Of a DNA stretch of 64,000 nucleotides, positions 9,390 through 17,883 are shown one piece after another. The DNA comes from Sorangiineae bacterium NIC37A_2 (GTDB lineage Bacteria > Myxococcota_A > Polyangia > Polyangiales > Polyangiaceae). Location: positions 1 through 64,000 of the forward strand of contig NASX01000011.1 in NCBI GenBank assembly GCA_002085155.1, written 5' to 3'. Position 1 is the stretch's first letter. Each line of letters opens with the position of its first letter. The notes under the pieces are model-generated. The model was not told the DNA's origin. It did no database searches and saw only the letters and a program-made list of their open reading frames with translations. The position numbers and the translations under genes are program-made.

Positions 9390-9673
9390 GAGGCCGCTCG
9401 TCCCGCGTTCGATAGGGGCATCCGTTCAGTGACCGAGTATATCCTAGCTCCCGGACGGCGACTTCCATTCGGCTCGGGGACCCTGATAGAACGAGAACGT
9501 TAGGCTCGCGCGGAAGGAGCCGTCCTGAGGGTCCTTCCCCCGCGCGCCTTATCCCCCTGCACTCTCTTCCGCGCACCCTGCCGCCGGTTCAACCCGCCCG
9601 AGCACCGGCCGGAGCGCGGCGGGAGGGGGCAGGGGGAGGCGCGGCCGCAGGCCGCGCCGACAGTGATGGACAG
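9390..9673. repeat. Non-coding stretch ending in a 51-base tandem duplication
   Basis: No gene is recognisable. From 9632 the segment beginning GGGGGAGGCGCGGCCGCAGG is followed 51 bases later, at 9683, by a near-identical copy (GGGGGAGGCGCGACCGCAGG); the similarity runs through CCGCGCCGACAGTG. The second copy lies within the start of the next frame, so the N-terminal 20-30 codons of that frame are probably repeat rather than gene. Confidence 0.6.
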
Positions 9674-10150
9674 ATGAGCGGCGGGGGAGGCGCGACCGCA
9701 GGCCGCGCCGACAGTGGGGAGCAGGTGAACGGAGCGTCTCGGACTCAGGTGAAGGCTCGTCCGAGTTCAGCCGGCCTTACTCGTGCCGGGGCCAAAAACG
9801 GCATATCGAGCACGGCCGCTTTATCGTTGAGCAACGCGAGCGACGAATCGGGCGAAAATGAGCTCGAGGTTCCGAACATTGAGCCGTCACCGCTCCCCGA
9901 GGGGCAGGCGATCTTTCCGCACGGAATTCTTTTCCTCTCAGCCGCGCCGCATGTCCCCGATAGCTCGGCGCCCCCCGCCTTTGAGCGCATCGAAGCGGCT
10001 TGGTCTTCGCACGGCGCGCGCATCACGGGCGACACGAAGACCTCGCTCGGAGAGTGGCTCCGAGAGGATTTCTTCGCCTATCATAAATCGCTCTACGAAA
10101 ACCGGCCGATCTATTTTCCGCTCTCGAGCGAGACGCAGAAGCTAAAAGCC
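9674..10150 (+). pseudogene. BREX PglX-like methyltransferase fragment
   Basis: The recognisable part spans about 9890-10140. It includes SLGEWLREDFFAYHKSLYEN followed by RPIYFPLSSE. A helix with DFF-H and then YENRPIYFPLSS is, as I recall the family, a signature of the C-terminal half of PglX, the adenine methyltransferase of BREX phage-exclusion systems. The catalytic NPPY domain is absent and the frame ends about 25 residues after the motif in an unrelated tail. The first 50 residues are low complexity and overlap a tandem repeat. The fragment is joined directly to a helicase fragment in another frame, which suggests that a deletion removed everything between them. Too short to be functional. 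Confidence 0.55.
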
Positions 10151-10728
10151 GAGTTGGGGGCGGTTTCATTCCCCAGCACCTTGGCTTTGAAGTTTGCCAA
10201 AAGATGGCCCAGGTTCTGACGGAAGACACGCAGTATTCCTTTGTTGACGAGCGCGGCATGGCCGCGATCAATGCATGGCGAAACGATCTCGGGGCGCTTC
10301 TGAGGCGTAGTGCCGATAGTCTTCAGGAGGACGACAGGGGGGTGATATGGTGGACCTTTGCTGGTGGCCGCATCAACCACACGCTCAAATATGCCCTCGA
10401 GTGGAAAGAGAATTGGAAGGTCATCGCCGATAATTTCTCGCTGCGCCTGACCGGAAGCGGCGTGACGCTAGAGCGCGTTCGTGAGGCGCTCGAGAGCATG
10501 CGCTCGGGAGATTTTCTGAAGAGCGAAGAGACCCGAAAAAGGCTGCTCGCGAAGGTCCCCGAGTATCGGCTGAGCAAGTTCCAGCGCGCCCTGCCGCCGA
10601 AGTTTGAGGTGGAGATGGTGGGGGAATATCTATTGGATTTTGACGGAGCGGAGCGCTTCCTGGCTCACTTCCGCGCTTCCCAGGCGGCGCGGGCGTCTAT
10701 GTCGTGGGCGCCGAAGCGCGGGATGTAA
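10146..10728 (+). pseudogene. BREX/Lhr-type helicase C-terminal fragment
   Basis: From ATG 10204 this gives 174 residues, but the same frame is meaningful further upstream to about 10146 (GGGFIPQHLGFEVCQK), so the ATG is fortuitous. The key piece is GVIWWTFAGGRINHTLKYAL, followed by VIADNFSLRLTG and the closing YRLSKFQRALPPKFEVEMV. A WWTFAGG segment, a DN-F strand and a late SKFQ-LP motif are what I recall from the C-terminal region of large BREX-associated (BrxH-type) and Lhr-like helicases. All helicase motor motifs are missing. Its last 64 bases overlap the convergent diiron gene. With the neighbouring PglX-like piece it looks like the 3' end of a deleted defence operon. Confidence 0.5.
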
Positions 10729-11390
10729 TCGCGGGTGAGGGTTTCTTCGAGGGCCGCGGCGTAGTCGGGCGTGGGCATCAAGCCGAAGGCGCCGAGGGCG
10801 GGAGAAGGGGAACCTTCTCTGTGGAGCTCGGAGTAGGCGTAGTTGGTGCGGAGGCGCGCGAACATGTCCGGGAGCATTTCTTGAACGAGGTCACGAACCA
10901 CTCCGCTTTGAGGAGTCGACAGGAGCCACTCCAGAAGGGACCAGCCGAAATCCCTGTGACGCACTTCGTCTTTGAGGATTCGATCGAGGGCGGCGCGAGC
11001 GGCGGGCTCGGTGGCGGGCGCACGCAGCCGAGAGAAGAGGCGAACGGCGACCGTCTCGCCGAGACAGAAGGTCTCGACGCTCGTCTGGACCACAGCGCGG
11101 AGGAGTTCGTCGTCCGGAGGATGACGCAGGCCAATCGTGGCGGGCTCCATGGGGGGAACGCCGCCGCCACCAGCTGCGACGAGGACCGCGTGGCTCAGCT
11201 CCGAGTGGACGAGTTCGTCGTCCACGATCGAGAGGCCTGCTCGGATGAGCTCGAAGGGCGCGACGAGCTTGAGCAGCCAGAGCGTGAGGTGATGAGTAAT
11301 GGCGGCGGAGCGATATTCGGCTTCGACGCGCCGCGTCCATTCTCTTTGAACGAGACGCCGCTCTTCGGGGGTCAATGTGACGGCGTTCAC
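10665..11390 (-). CDS. Ferritin-like diiron-domain protein
   Basis: A 241-residue all-helical protein with carboxylate/His iron-binding signatures: EAEYRSAAITHH in the first helix, IVDDELVHSELSH (ExxH type) in the second, ETFCLGETVAVRLF in the third and ILKDEVRHRDFGW (ExxH) in the fourth. This spacing is that of the ferritin-like superfamily, nearer to the rubrerythrin/AurF-like long-helix oxygenases than to ferritin itself. No signal peptide. The start at 11390 overlaps the stop of the upstream lipoprotein gene by four bases (ATGA), so the two are translationally coupled. Possible roles are an oxygenase or a peroxide/iron detoxifying enzyme; the substrate is unknown. Its 3' end overlaps the helicase remnant on the other strand. 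Confidence 0.75.
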   Translation of the reverse strand: MNAVTLTPEERRLVQREWTRRVEAEYRSAAITHHLTLWLLKLVAPFELIRAGLSIVDDELVHSELSHAVLVAAGGGGVPPMEPATIGLRHPPDDELLRAVVQTSVETFCLGETVAVRLFSRLRAPATEPAARAALDRILKDEVRHRDFGWSLLEWLLSTPQSGVVRDLVQEMLPDMFARLRTNYAYSELHREGSPSPALGAFGLMPTPDYAAALEETLTRDYIPRFGAHDIDARAAWEARK

Positions 11391-12061
11391 TGGGGCGATT
11401 CACCTCCGGCGCCGCCCATGGGAGACGGAGGGTTACACTCGACGGGCGGATGGATGACCTCCCAGTTTCCGTCGTCCCCACAGGCGATGGTGAGCGGCGG
11501 ATAGGGAGAGCAGCTTTGCGCCGGGTACTCGCACTTGAGCCCAGGTTGGTAGGCCGCGCAGGAAGTTCCACCCTTGGGAAGCTCCTTGGGATTGGGACAC
11601 TCCGTGATGGGCGGCGGCGGCGGATTGCACTTGACCGGTCCATGCACAACTTCCCAGGTGCCGTCTTCACCACACGCGATCGTGTACGGTGGCATGGGAG
11701 GACAGCTCTTGGACGGGTCCTCGCATCTGAGATTCTTTTGGTAGCCGGAGCATGAAGTTCCCGCACCAGGGAGTTCCTCGGGACACTCGGTGACGAGCGG
11801 CGGGGGCGGATTGCAGGAGTTTGCCACCAGTTCCCATTTGCCCGTGGGAGCGCAGCGGAACCCTTCGCACGTATCTTCGCTCGTCTCGCAGGTCAGGCCT
11901 TCATCAAACCCTTCACAGGACGAGCCCTCCTCGATGGCTTTCGGACATTCTTCAATCGAGGGGCCTGGGCGATCCTGGGAAACACAGGCGCCCAAGAACG
12001 TTGAGCTGAGAGCCCCGATAAGGAAGGGCTGGGCGAAGCGGTTGCGCGGTTTTCGGGTCAT
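11387..12061 (-). CDS. Cys-rich repeat lipoprotein
   Basis: Start set at ATG 12061, giving a basic N-terminus, hydrophobic core and lipobox (LSSTFLGAC). The mature protein contains three related Cys-rich modules: ECPKAIEEGSSCEGF, ECPEELPGAGTSCSGY and ECPNPKELPKGGTSCAAY. The last two are followed by a conserved block of the form C-P-YPPLTIACGDDGNWEVIH and a CNPPPP spacer. The modules are probably disulphide-bonded surface domains. The C-terminus ends in a short Gly-rich tail. The stop overlaps the start of the diiron gene, suggesting a joint operon. Binding partner unknown; comparable modules appear in other myxobacterial lipoproteins. Confidence 0.7.
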   Translation of the reverse strand: MTRKPRNRFAQPFLIGALSSTFLGACVSQDRPGPSIEECPKAIEEGSSCEGFDEGLTCETSEDTCEGFRCAPTGKWELVANSCNPPPPLVTECPEELPGAGTSCSGYQKNLRCEDPSKSCPPMPPYTIACGEDGTWEVVHGPVKCNPPPPPITECPNPKELPKGGTSCAAYQPGLKCEYPAQSCSPYPPLTIACGDDGNWEVIHPPVECNPPSPMGGAGGESPQ

Positions 12062-12193
12062 GGTCTTCGGATTAGCAAGACGCGGGCCAACGGGCAGCGG
12101 ACCTGGTTTGTTGCAAGAACAATTGGTTGGGTGTGCTGCGCGGCCCCCCGCGTCCCGCACTCCCTGGCACACTATGGCACAAACCAGGGCAGC

Positions 12194-12892
12194 TCACCGC
12201 ATTTCGACGGGCAAGCGCTCTGTGAGCCGAATTTCCTGTTCGTTGATGTCGACGCCGTAGGCGAGGAGCTCCACGCCGGCGGCGTGAGCGCGGCGGAGCG
12301 CTTCTCCGTAGGCCGGATCGATGGCGCCGGCGGGCTCGAAGGAGCGCACGTCCGTCCGGGCGACACAGAAGACGAGGACGCCGCGGTCGCCGGCCCGTTT
12401 GACGAGGATGAGTTCTTCGAGATGTTTCCGGCCGCGTTCGGTGACGGCGGCGGGAAACGCTGCGCGTCCCGGGCCGACGAGCAGAGTGACGTTTTTCACT
12501 TCGACGAAGGCTCGCCCTCCGTCTCCCTCGAGGAGGAGATCGATCCGACTTCCGGTCCCGTACTTGACCTCGCGGCGCAGGTTCCGATAGCCGGAGAGCT
12601 CGGCGATAGTGCCGTCTTGAATCGCTTCGGCGACGAGCGCGTTGGCGCCGGCGGGATTTACGTAGATGCGCGTGCCGGCACATTCGGCTACTTCCCAGGT
12701 GTAGAGGAGCTTGCGCCCAGGGCGCGCTTCGCTGAGCCAGGCGCGGGTCCCGGGCTCGAGACAGGTCTTCATCGAGCCAGTGTTGGCGCAGTGGGCGGTG
12801 ACAGTCGGGCCGTCATCGAGCGCCACGTCGACGAAGAAGCGCTGATAACGACGAACGACCGTTCCTTGGACAAGGGGGCCGCGAAAAAACAC
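12194..12892 (-). CDS. sfsA: SfsA family protein (DNA/RNA-binding nuclease-like)
   Basis: A 232-residue protein matching SfsA over its full length. The N-terminal OB-like domain begins GTVVRRYQRFFVDVAL, followed by VTAHCANTGSMKTCL, the family motif around the conserved NTGSM. The C-terminal part has a PD-(D/E)xK-like core: SRIDLLLEGDGGRAFVEVKN with Asp, Glu and Lys in the expected order, then FPAAVTERGRKHLEEL. SfsA was named for an effect on maltose metabolism in E. coli, but the fold suggests nucleic-acid binding or cleavage. It follows a glycosyltransferase on the same strand by only a few bases (12892 versus 12898), so they are probably co-transcribed. Confidence 0.92.
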   Translation of the reverse strand: MFFRGPLVQGTVVRRYQRFFVDVALDDGPTVTAHCANTGSMKTCLEPGTRAWLSEARPGRKLLYTWEVAECAGTRIYVNPAGANALVAEAIQDGTIAELSGYRNLRREVKYGTGSRIDLLLEGDGGRAFVEVKNVTLLVGPGRAAFPAAVTERGRKHLEELILVKRAGDRGVLVFCVARTDVRSFEPAGAIDPAYGEALRRAHAAGVELLAYGVDINEQEIRLTERLPVEMR

Positions 12893-12897
12893 AGCGT

Positions 12898-13608
12898 TTA
12901 GCCGAGGAGATTGTGTTTGGCGATCGCGTAGATGGCCCGGAAGCCGTCCTTCACACCGATCTTCTTCCCTTCAGCGTACGTCCGACCGTAGTAGGAGACG
13001 CCGACCTCGTAGATGCGGCATTTTAGCTTCGCGAGCTTGGCGACGACTTCGGGTTCGAAGCCGAAGCCATTTTCGGTTAGCGTGATCTGGTCGAGGAATT
13101 CCTTCTTGAAGACCTTGTACCCGCACTCCATGTCCGTGAGGTTCAGGTCCGTCATCACGTTTGAGAGCAAGGTCAAGAAGCGGTTCCCGACCATGTGCCA
13201 GAAGTAGACGACGCGATGAGTATCGGAGCCGGCGAAGCGCGATCCGAGCACGACGTCCGCCTTTCCTGCGAGGATGGGGGCGAGCAGCTTCGGGTACTCG
13301 CTCGGCGAATATTCGAGATCGGCGTCTTGAATGATGACGAGGCTACCTGTTGCTTCCTTGAGGCCGCGACGGATGGCCGCGCCCTTCCCGCCATTTTTCG
13401 GTTGTTTGGCGAAGATGTCGATCTTCGGGGCGAGCTCCTTCTCACAGATCTCGATGGTCCCGTCCGTCGAGCCATCGTCGACGACGACAATTTCGATTCT
13501 GACCCCGGGGATCTCCACGCCACGCACGGTCTCGACGACTTCGCGGATCGTCCTCACCTCGTTGTACACGGGGATGATGACGGACAGGGTGACAGGGGAG
13601 CTGCTCAT
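12898..13608 (-). CDS. Family 2 glycosyltransferase (DPM1-like)
   Basis: Start set at ATG 13608, where the fold begins immediately: MSSSPVTLSVIIPVYNE. The GT-A core continues with IVVVDDGSTDGT, GKGAAIRRGL and the metal-binding IIQDADLEYSP, then VVLGSRF. Near the C-terminus GFGFEPEVVAKLA and YYGRTYAEGKKIG match the dolichol-phosphate-mannose-synthase-like branch, which transfers a hexose from a nucleotide sugar to polyprenyl phosphate. There is no C-terminal membrane pair, so it is the short soluble form. The long upstream extension of the frame to 13899 is Arg-rich and was rejected. A likely role is to supply lipid-linked sugar for the GT-C enzymes encoded elsewhere in the window, but this is inference. 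Confidence 0.88.
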   Translation of the reverse strand: MSSSPVTLSVIIPVYNEVRTIREVVETVRGVEIPGVRIEIVVVDDGSTDGTIEICEKELAPKIDIFAKQPKNGGKGAAIRRGLKEATGSLVIIQDADLEYSPSEYPKLLAPILAGKADVVLGSRFAGSDTHRVVYFWHMVGNRFLTLLSNVMTDLNLTDMECGYKVFKKEFLDQITLTENGFGFEPEVVAKLAKLKCRIYEVGVSYYGRTYAEGKKIGVKDGFRAIYAIAKHNLLG

Positions 13609-14010
13609 GGCGCGCACCCTAGAAAAAGACGGCCGAAAGTCGACGGTGCTTCGGCGCGGCCATTTCCTCGGGGAAATGGCTCGGAGGGCCCGGCACGGGG
13701 GGCCCAGGGAACGCCTCTCAGGCAGGGTCTCCGGGGCGCGCATCTGAGCAGCGTCGGAAGAAGGGACACGGCGCCGGAGGCCTCTCCGAGCCGCGCATGC
13801 GAAGGTCTCGAAGAACCGTCGGGAATCAACGACGCCTGTTTCCGAAATCTCGAGCATCTTTCCGCTTTTTAGGTGAATCATTCGCGGCCTTGCGGACACT
13901 AGGTGGAAGCGATGTTCGTTTGGTGACGACGCGTCGCTGCTTGGTGCTACGATCTGGACATTATGCGTCGCCGCGCGAGATTTGCGCGGGCCCCGGCGCC
14001 CTGAAGAGTC
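13609..14010. other. Divergent intergenic region
   Basis: About 400 bases between the minus-strand glycosyltransferase and the plus-strand GH8 lipoprotein. Both promoters should be here. A TACGAT that could be a -10 lies near 13948, but no matching -35 at proper distance was found. No coding content recognised. Confidence 0.35.
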
Positions 14011-15438
14011 ATGAAGAACTTACGGTTGCTCGCTTCGAGCTTGTCGATCCTTTTCCTTGGTTTCGCTTGTGGCACTTCGTCCGGAGGCGGACCTGATAGT
14101 TCAGAAACAGGCGGGGCCCCCGGAATCGGTGGCGGCCCGAGCAGTGGCGGTTCCTTTTCAGGAGGAGCTGGCAACGCAGGGAACTCGGGCGGATCGGGGA
14201 ACTCCGGCGGGGCGGGTCCGGGAAGCGGCGCTGTGGGCAATACGGGCGGCGAGGGCGGCTCGAGCGGTGGAGCCCCGAACAACACAGGAGGCAGCGGCGC
14301 GGGACAGAACGGCGGAGGCGGCGCCCAGCCGAGCGGCGGAGCAGAGGGCAGCGGTGGTGGCCCGCCCATGCCGTGGCAAGGCGAGAAGTATCCGTTCCCT
14401 CAGAACGTGACCTATCCCCATGGTCTGAAGTCGACCAAGATCACAAGCGACCACGTCAAGAAGTGGTACGACAACTGGAGCAAGAAGTACCTCCAAGAGT
14501 GCAACTCGAATCTGCGTCCGGGCGTGGACCCGCTCAGCACCTCGCTCGTGGAAGCGCAGGGGTTTGCGATGATCGCTGCGGCGTACATGGGCGACCGCGA
14601 AGTCGTCGACAAACTGCACGGCTACTATCAAGCAAAGGTGACCAACCAGGGCTGCGGGCTCATGGGCTGGAAGAACAACTGCCAAGGCTTCGAAGATCAG
14701 GGGTCCGCGACCGACGGAGACATCGACGTCGCATCCGGTCTGATCGTGGCTCATTGGCAATGGCCGGATCAGGGCTACGATGACAAGGCGCGCGCCGTCA
14801 TCACAAATCTCAAACGAATGATTCTGGACTGTGGCGGAACCTCGACGCTCTATCCGGGATGCTCAGGGGGCAATCCCTGGGGCGGCTGTCAGGAGACGGA
14901 TATCTCCTACTATTCGCCGGCGTTCTTCCGCTACTTCGCTGAGATCAGCGGCGACGAAGCGTGGCGCAAGCTCGCCGACGACAGCCACGTGATCCGGGAC
15001 AACGGAGCTCACCCGACTACGGGCCTCGTCCCCGACTGGCAATCGACGAGCGGCACCGCGGGCGCAGGAGAGCGCAAGGGCTACTACAGCTTCGACGCGA
15101 TTCGTACGCCCTTCAAACATGCCCTCGACTTCCTCTGGAACGGGAACCAAAAGGCAGAGGCATGGTGCAAGAAGATCACGACCTGGGCGCACGGGGTCGG
15201 GGTCGCGAACCTGAAGGATGAGTACCAGCTCGACGGTTCGGGGCCGGGCCGGAATCACAACCTGGCTGTGGTCGGGAGCCTCGCTGTGTGCGCGGCCGCC
15301 AACACCCAGACGATCTTGGATGACTTCGTGACCGAGTCTGTGAAACTCCGAGACGACTTCTGGTACAGCGGTTACCTCGGGAACCTCTACTTGCTCGCGA
15401 TGTCGGGCAACATGTGGAACCCGGACCTCGTCGACTGA
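14011..15438 (+). CDS. GH8-like glycoside hydrolase lipoprotein
   Basis: A 475-residue exported lipoprotein: signal peptide with lipobox LFLGFAC (Cys 20), then a Gly/Ser/Asn linker of about 100 residues, then the catalytic domain. The domain begins around YPFPQNVTYPHGLK and shows VEAQGFAMIAAAYMGD, corresponding to the EGQGY-type general-acid motif of glycoside hydrolase family 8, and SATDGDIDVASGLIVAHWQW, the ATDGD-type motif. Family 8 comprises endoglucanases, chitosanases and xylanases. The Glu and Asp expected for acid/base chemistry are present. It is probably tethered to the outer membrane and acts on an extracellular or self polysaccharide. The exact substrate cannot be read from the sequence. 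Confidence 0.85.
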   Translation: MKNLRLLASSLSILFLGFACGTSSGGGPDSSETGGAPGIGGGPSSGGSFSGGAGNAGNSGGSGNSGGAGPGSGAVGNTGGEGGSSGGAPNNTGGSGAGQNGGGGAQPSGGAEGSGGGPPMPWQGEKYPFPQNVTYPHGLKSTKITSDHVKKWYDNWSKKYLQECNSNLRPGVDPLSTSLVEAQGFAMIAAAYMGDREVVDKLHGYYQAKVTNQGCGLMGWKNNCQGFEDQGSATDGDIDVASGLIVAHWQWPDQGYDDKARAVITNLKRMILDCGGTSTLYPGCSGGNPWGGCQETDISYYSPAFFRYFAEISGDEAWRKLADDSHVIRDNGAHPTTGLVPDWQSTSGTAGAGERKGYYSFDAIRTPFKHALDFLWNGNQKAEAWCKKITTWAHGVGVANLKDEYQLDGSGPGRNHNLAVVGSLAVCAAANTQTILDDFVTESVKLRDDFWYSGYLGNLYLLAMSGNMWNPDLVD

Positions 15439-15451
15439 GCCTGGCTGGCCC

Positions 15452-15479
15452 GGGGCTCGCCCGCCTCGGGCCGAGCCCC
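15452..15479 (+). terminator. GC-rich hairpin downstream of the GH8 gene
   Basis: GGGGCTCG (15452-15459) pairs perfectly with CGAGCCCC (15472-15479), loop 12 bases. There is no T-run, so termination efficiency is uncertain. Confidence 0.4.
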
Positions 15480-15570
15480 CAAGGGCTCAGCCTGTCTGAC
15501 AAGGGGGCCGGTGCCCCGGGGGACTTACGGAAACTTGGCCCTCCGTGAGTGGCTCTGACATGGGGGGACT

Positions 15571-17835
15571 ATGAACGCCCTCGAAACCGCCCTTTCGCCG
15601 GCAGCCGGCCCGGTTTCTGGCCCCGCATACGGCCAGCTCTCCTGGGAGCAGCTCGGTTGGCAAGAGCCGCCCGTGACCCTCGCTCACGAGGAAGCCCTGA
15701 CTGCTTTGAACGCAGTGGCCGCGGCCAAGGGATACCTCTGCGTGCAGCTCGCGCCCCCCGGCGCCCATTATCGTGGGCGACTCGGGCTCTATATCGAGGA
15801 GGCGATCGAAAACGAGCTCGAGAATCGCGGCGCGTTGGCCCCAGGGATTCAGGCTTCGACGGGTCTGGATGGCTCTCTCGCCGATCAGCTCTACCGCGCC
15901 CGGCTCCTCAACATGACGGGCCTCGCGCTCACGATTCCCGACCTCGAGGGCATCACGAATCTCGGCCGCGTCCTCGACGCGGATGACTCGAGTGTGCTGC
16001 GCTGGTGGTTGGCGGCGACCGCGGATCGCCCCGTCCGTCTGCTCATCCACGAGAAGAACTCGCTTCTGCGCGTTTATCCCGCTCCTGTGCTCTTTGAGAG
16101 CCTGTTCGACCAGAAGCTTCCCGTTTCCCCGCGCGCGCCTTCCGTCGCGATGGCAGAGAGCTCGGAGACGATGGAGCTTTCTTCGCAGCCCCCGAGCGTC
16201 ACCGATACTTCCCTCCAGGGGACCGCGGCTACAGTTTGGGACGGGGACGAGTTCCGGGCCCTCGACCGCGCTCTCGGGATCTCCGAGAGCGTTCAGCCGG
16301 GAGCCGTGGAAGAGCGAGAGCTCGCGGCTCTTCAGCCGTCGCTCTTTGAAATTCCTGCCGAAGCCTCTGCTCTCGAGGCGGACACAGACGTGGACGGAGT
16401 CGTGCTCTCGGGCGAACAACACCTCGAGGAGTTGCTGGAATCGCCCGTTCCTCCGAGCAACCGCGAGACGCCCCACGTCTCTCTCGAGATCAGCAGCACG
16501 GCTCCGCCGAAGAAGGTTGCTCCTTTCTCTCCTTCGGATTTCCTCTCCGCGAGCACTCGCGATCCGGCGGAGGCGGAGTCTCCGCTCCCGACGAGCCGCA
16601 TCGAGCGAGAGAGCTTCTTGCGCGCGCTCGAAGAGGAGTCCTCTTTCGAGCCCGAGAAGGTCGTCGAGGCCGCGCCGGCGCTCGAGACTTCGCCGACGCC
16701 GCTGCCGACCAAGCAGATCTCGGCCGCCTTCGAGGGGGCTCCCGAAGATCGTGGGGAGATCAGGGAGGCTCAGAGCGAAAATGAGCGAGCGACTCTCCCG
16801 GCCGCTCCGGACGAGCTGAGCGAGCTTCCGGTCGCGGTGATCCCGAAATTTACGGCGCCTCCCGAGGAATCTTCCTTCTTGGAGTCAGCGCCCTCGCCCG
16901 AGGCTCCCCCTGAGCCCGCTCGCGAACCCGAGCGCGCACCGGTGCAAGCTGTGGCCCGCAAAGCGCCGCCTGCCCAGGCCGAGATTGGGCCATTCTTCGA
17001 GCTCGCCTCGCGGGAGTGGAGAACCTGGGTCAATAATCTCGACGCTGCGCGAGGACCGAAGCCGCTTTCGGTCATCGAGCGGATGTTTGTCACGGATTAT
17101 ACGCGGCTCGCTGAAGCGCGCCGGCTCGGGATCGCGGACGAGAGCGCGGATGTGGCCCTGCGCGGCTGGCAGGAGTCCTTCGCGCAGAGTTACTCGGAGG
17201 CCTTCGACTCACTGCGCGTGCGCGGCAAGCGCCCCACGATGGTCCTCGATGTGCCGGACATGGCTCATCGCCTCGGCCGTCTCCAGGGCGCGCGCCGGGT
17301 GCAGCTCTTGCTCGTCGATGCGCTCCGTTTCGACCTCGGTCTTCTGGTTCAAGATCGCCTGAAGGCGCGCGCGGACGCGGCGCTCACTGAGCGATTCTTG
17401 CTCTGGTCGGCGCTTCCGACTTGTACCTCGTACCAGCTCGAGCTCCTCGGGAAGGGGGCGGCTGGGCTCAAGGAGACGGGCGAGACGGATGAGCCTCCCG
17501 CGCTCGTGGCGCGGGGGCGAGCGGCGATGACGCCCCGGCGCGTCCGCACGGGTCAACTCGAGATCTACAAGCTCGACGTAGTCGAAGATTCGCTCCGGGA
17601 CATCGGAGAGCCCGTCATCGATCGTCTGCCGAGCATCGCCGATCGCACGGCGGACGCCATCATCGACTTCTTCCAGAAGCAGCCGCCGAAGACGATGGTG
17701 GTTGTGTTTGGGGACCACGGGTTCCGACTCGATCCGAACGCCGCTGGGACTTCCGAGGAAGTTGTGCAAGGTGGATCGACGCCGGAAGAGGTGCTCGTTC
17801 CGGCCTTCGCTTGGCTGACTGGCGCTGTGCACTGA
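15571..17835 (+). CDS. Stand-alone PglZ-domain protein
   Basis: A 754-residue protein preceded by a strong GGGGGG ribosome binding site. Residues 1-190 form a conserved-looking alpha/beta region (VRLLIHEKNSLLRVYPA). Residues 200-470 are a long acidic, Pro/Ser/Glu-rich linker. From about 480 comes the PglZ domain of the alkaline-phosphatase superfamily: VQLLLVDALRFDLGLL (first metal-ligand Asp), LPTCTSYQLELLG (nucleophile region), VVVFGDHGFRLD (Asp-His ligands) and GGSTPEEVLVPAFAW (late His-equivalent loop). PglZ is best known from BREX and from PorX-type regulators, where it can be a phosphodiesterase. No BREX partner is adjacent, and the BREX-like scar lies 5 kb upstream beyond unrelated genes. 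It is therefore probably a conserved myxobacterial protein with its own role. Confidence 0.8.
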   Translation: MNALETALSPAAGPVSGPAYGQLSWEQLGWQEPPVTLAHEEALTALNAVAAAKGYLCVQLAPPGAHYRGRLGLYIEEAIENELENRGALAPGIQASTGLDGSLADQLYRARLLNMTGLALTIPDLEGITNLGRVLDADDSSVLRWWLAATADRPVRLLIHEKNSLLRVYPAPVLFESLFDQKLPVSPRAPSVAMAESSETMELSSQPPSVTDTSLQGTAATVWDGDEFRALDRALGISESVQPGAVEERELAALQPSLFEIPAEASALEADTDVDGVVLSGEQHLEELLESPVPPSNRETPHVSLEISSTAPPKKVAPFSPSDFLSASTRDPAEAESPLPTSRIERESFLRALEEESSFEPEKVVEAAPALETSPTPLPTKQISAAFEGAPEDRGEIREAQSENERATLPAAPDELSELPVAVIPKFTAPPEESSFLESAPSPEAPPEPAREPERAPVQAVARKAPPAQAEIGPFFELASREWRTWVNNLDAARGPKPLSVIERMFVTDYTRLAEARRLGIADESADVALRGWQESFAQSYSEAFDSLRVRGKRPTMVLDVPDMAHRLGRLQGARRVQLLLVDALRFDLGLLVQDRLKARADAALTERFLLWSALPTCTSYQLELLGKGAAGLKETGETDEPPALVARGRAAMTPRRVRTGQLEIYKLDVVEDSLRDIGEPVIDRLPSIADRTADAIIDFFQKQPPKTMVVVFGDHGFRLDPNAAGTSEEVVQGGSTPEEVLVPAFAWLTGAVH

Positions 17836-17858
17836 GTCGGGGAGGAAGGAGTGACGGG

Positions 17859-17880
17859 GCGCCGCCCGAGAGGGCGGCGC
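17859..17880 (+). terminator. Hairpin downstream of the PglZ gene
   Basis: Perfect nine-base stem GCGCCGCCC/GGGCGGCGC with a GAGA tetraloop, 24 bases after the stop codon. No U-tract follows. Confidence 0.45.
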
Positions 17881-17883
17881 GAG

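Noticed and set aside
15571-17835. PglZ protein as part of a BREX operon with the fragments at 9.7-10.7 kb
   Set aside because: Five kilobases and five complete unrelated genes separate them, and the N-terminal domain and linker differ from BREX PglZ.
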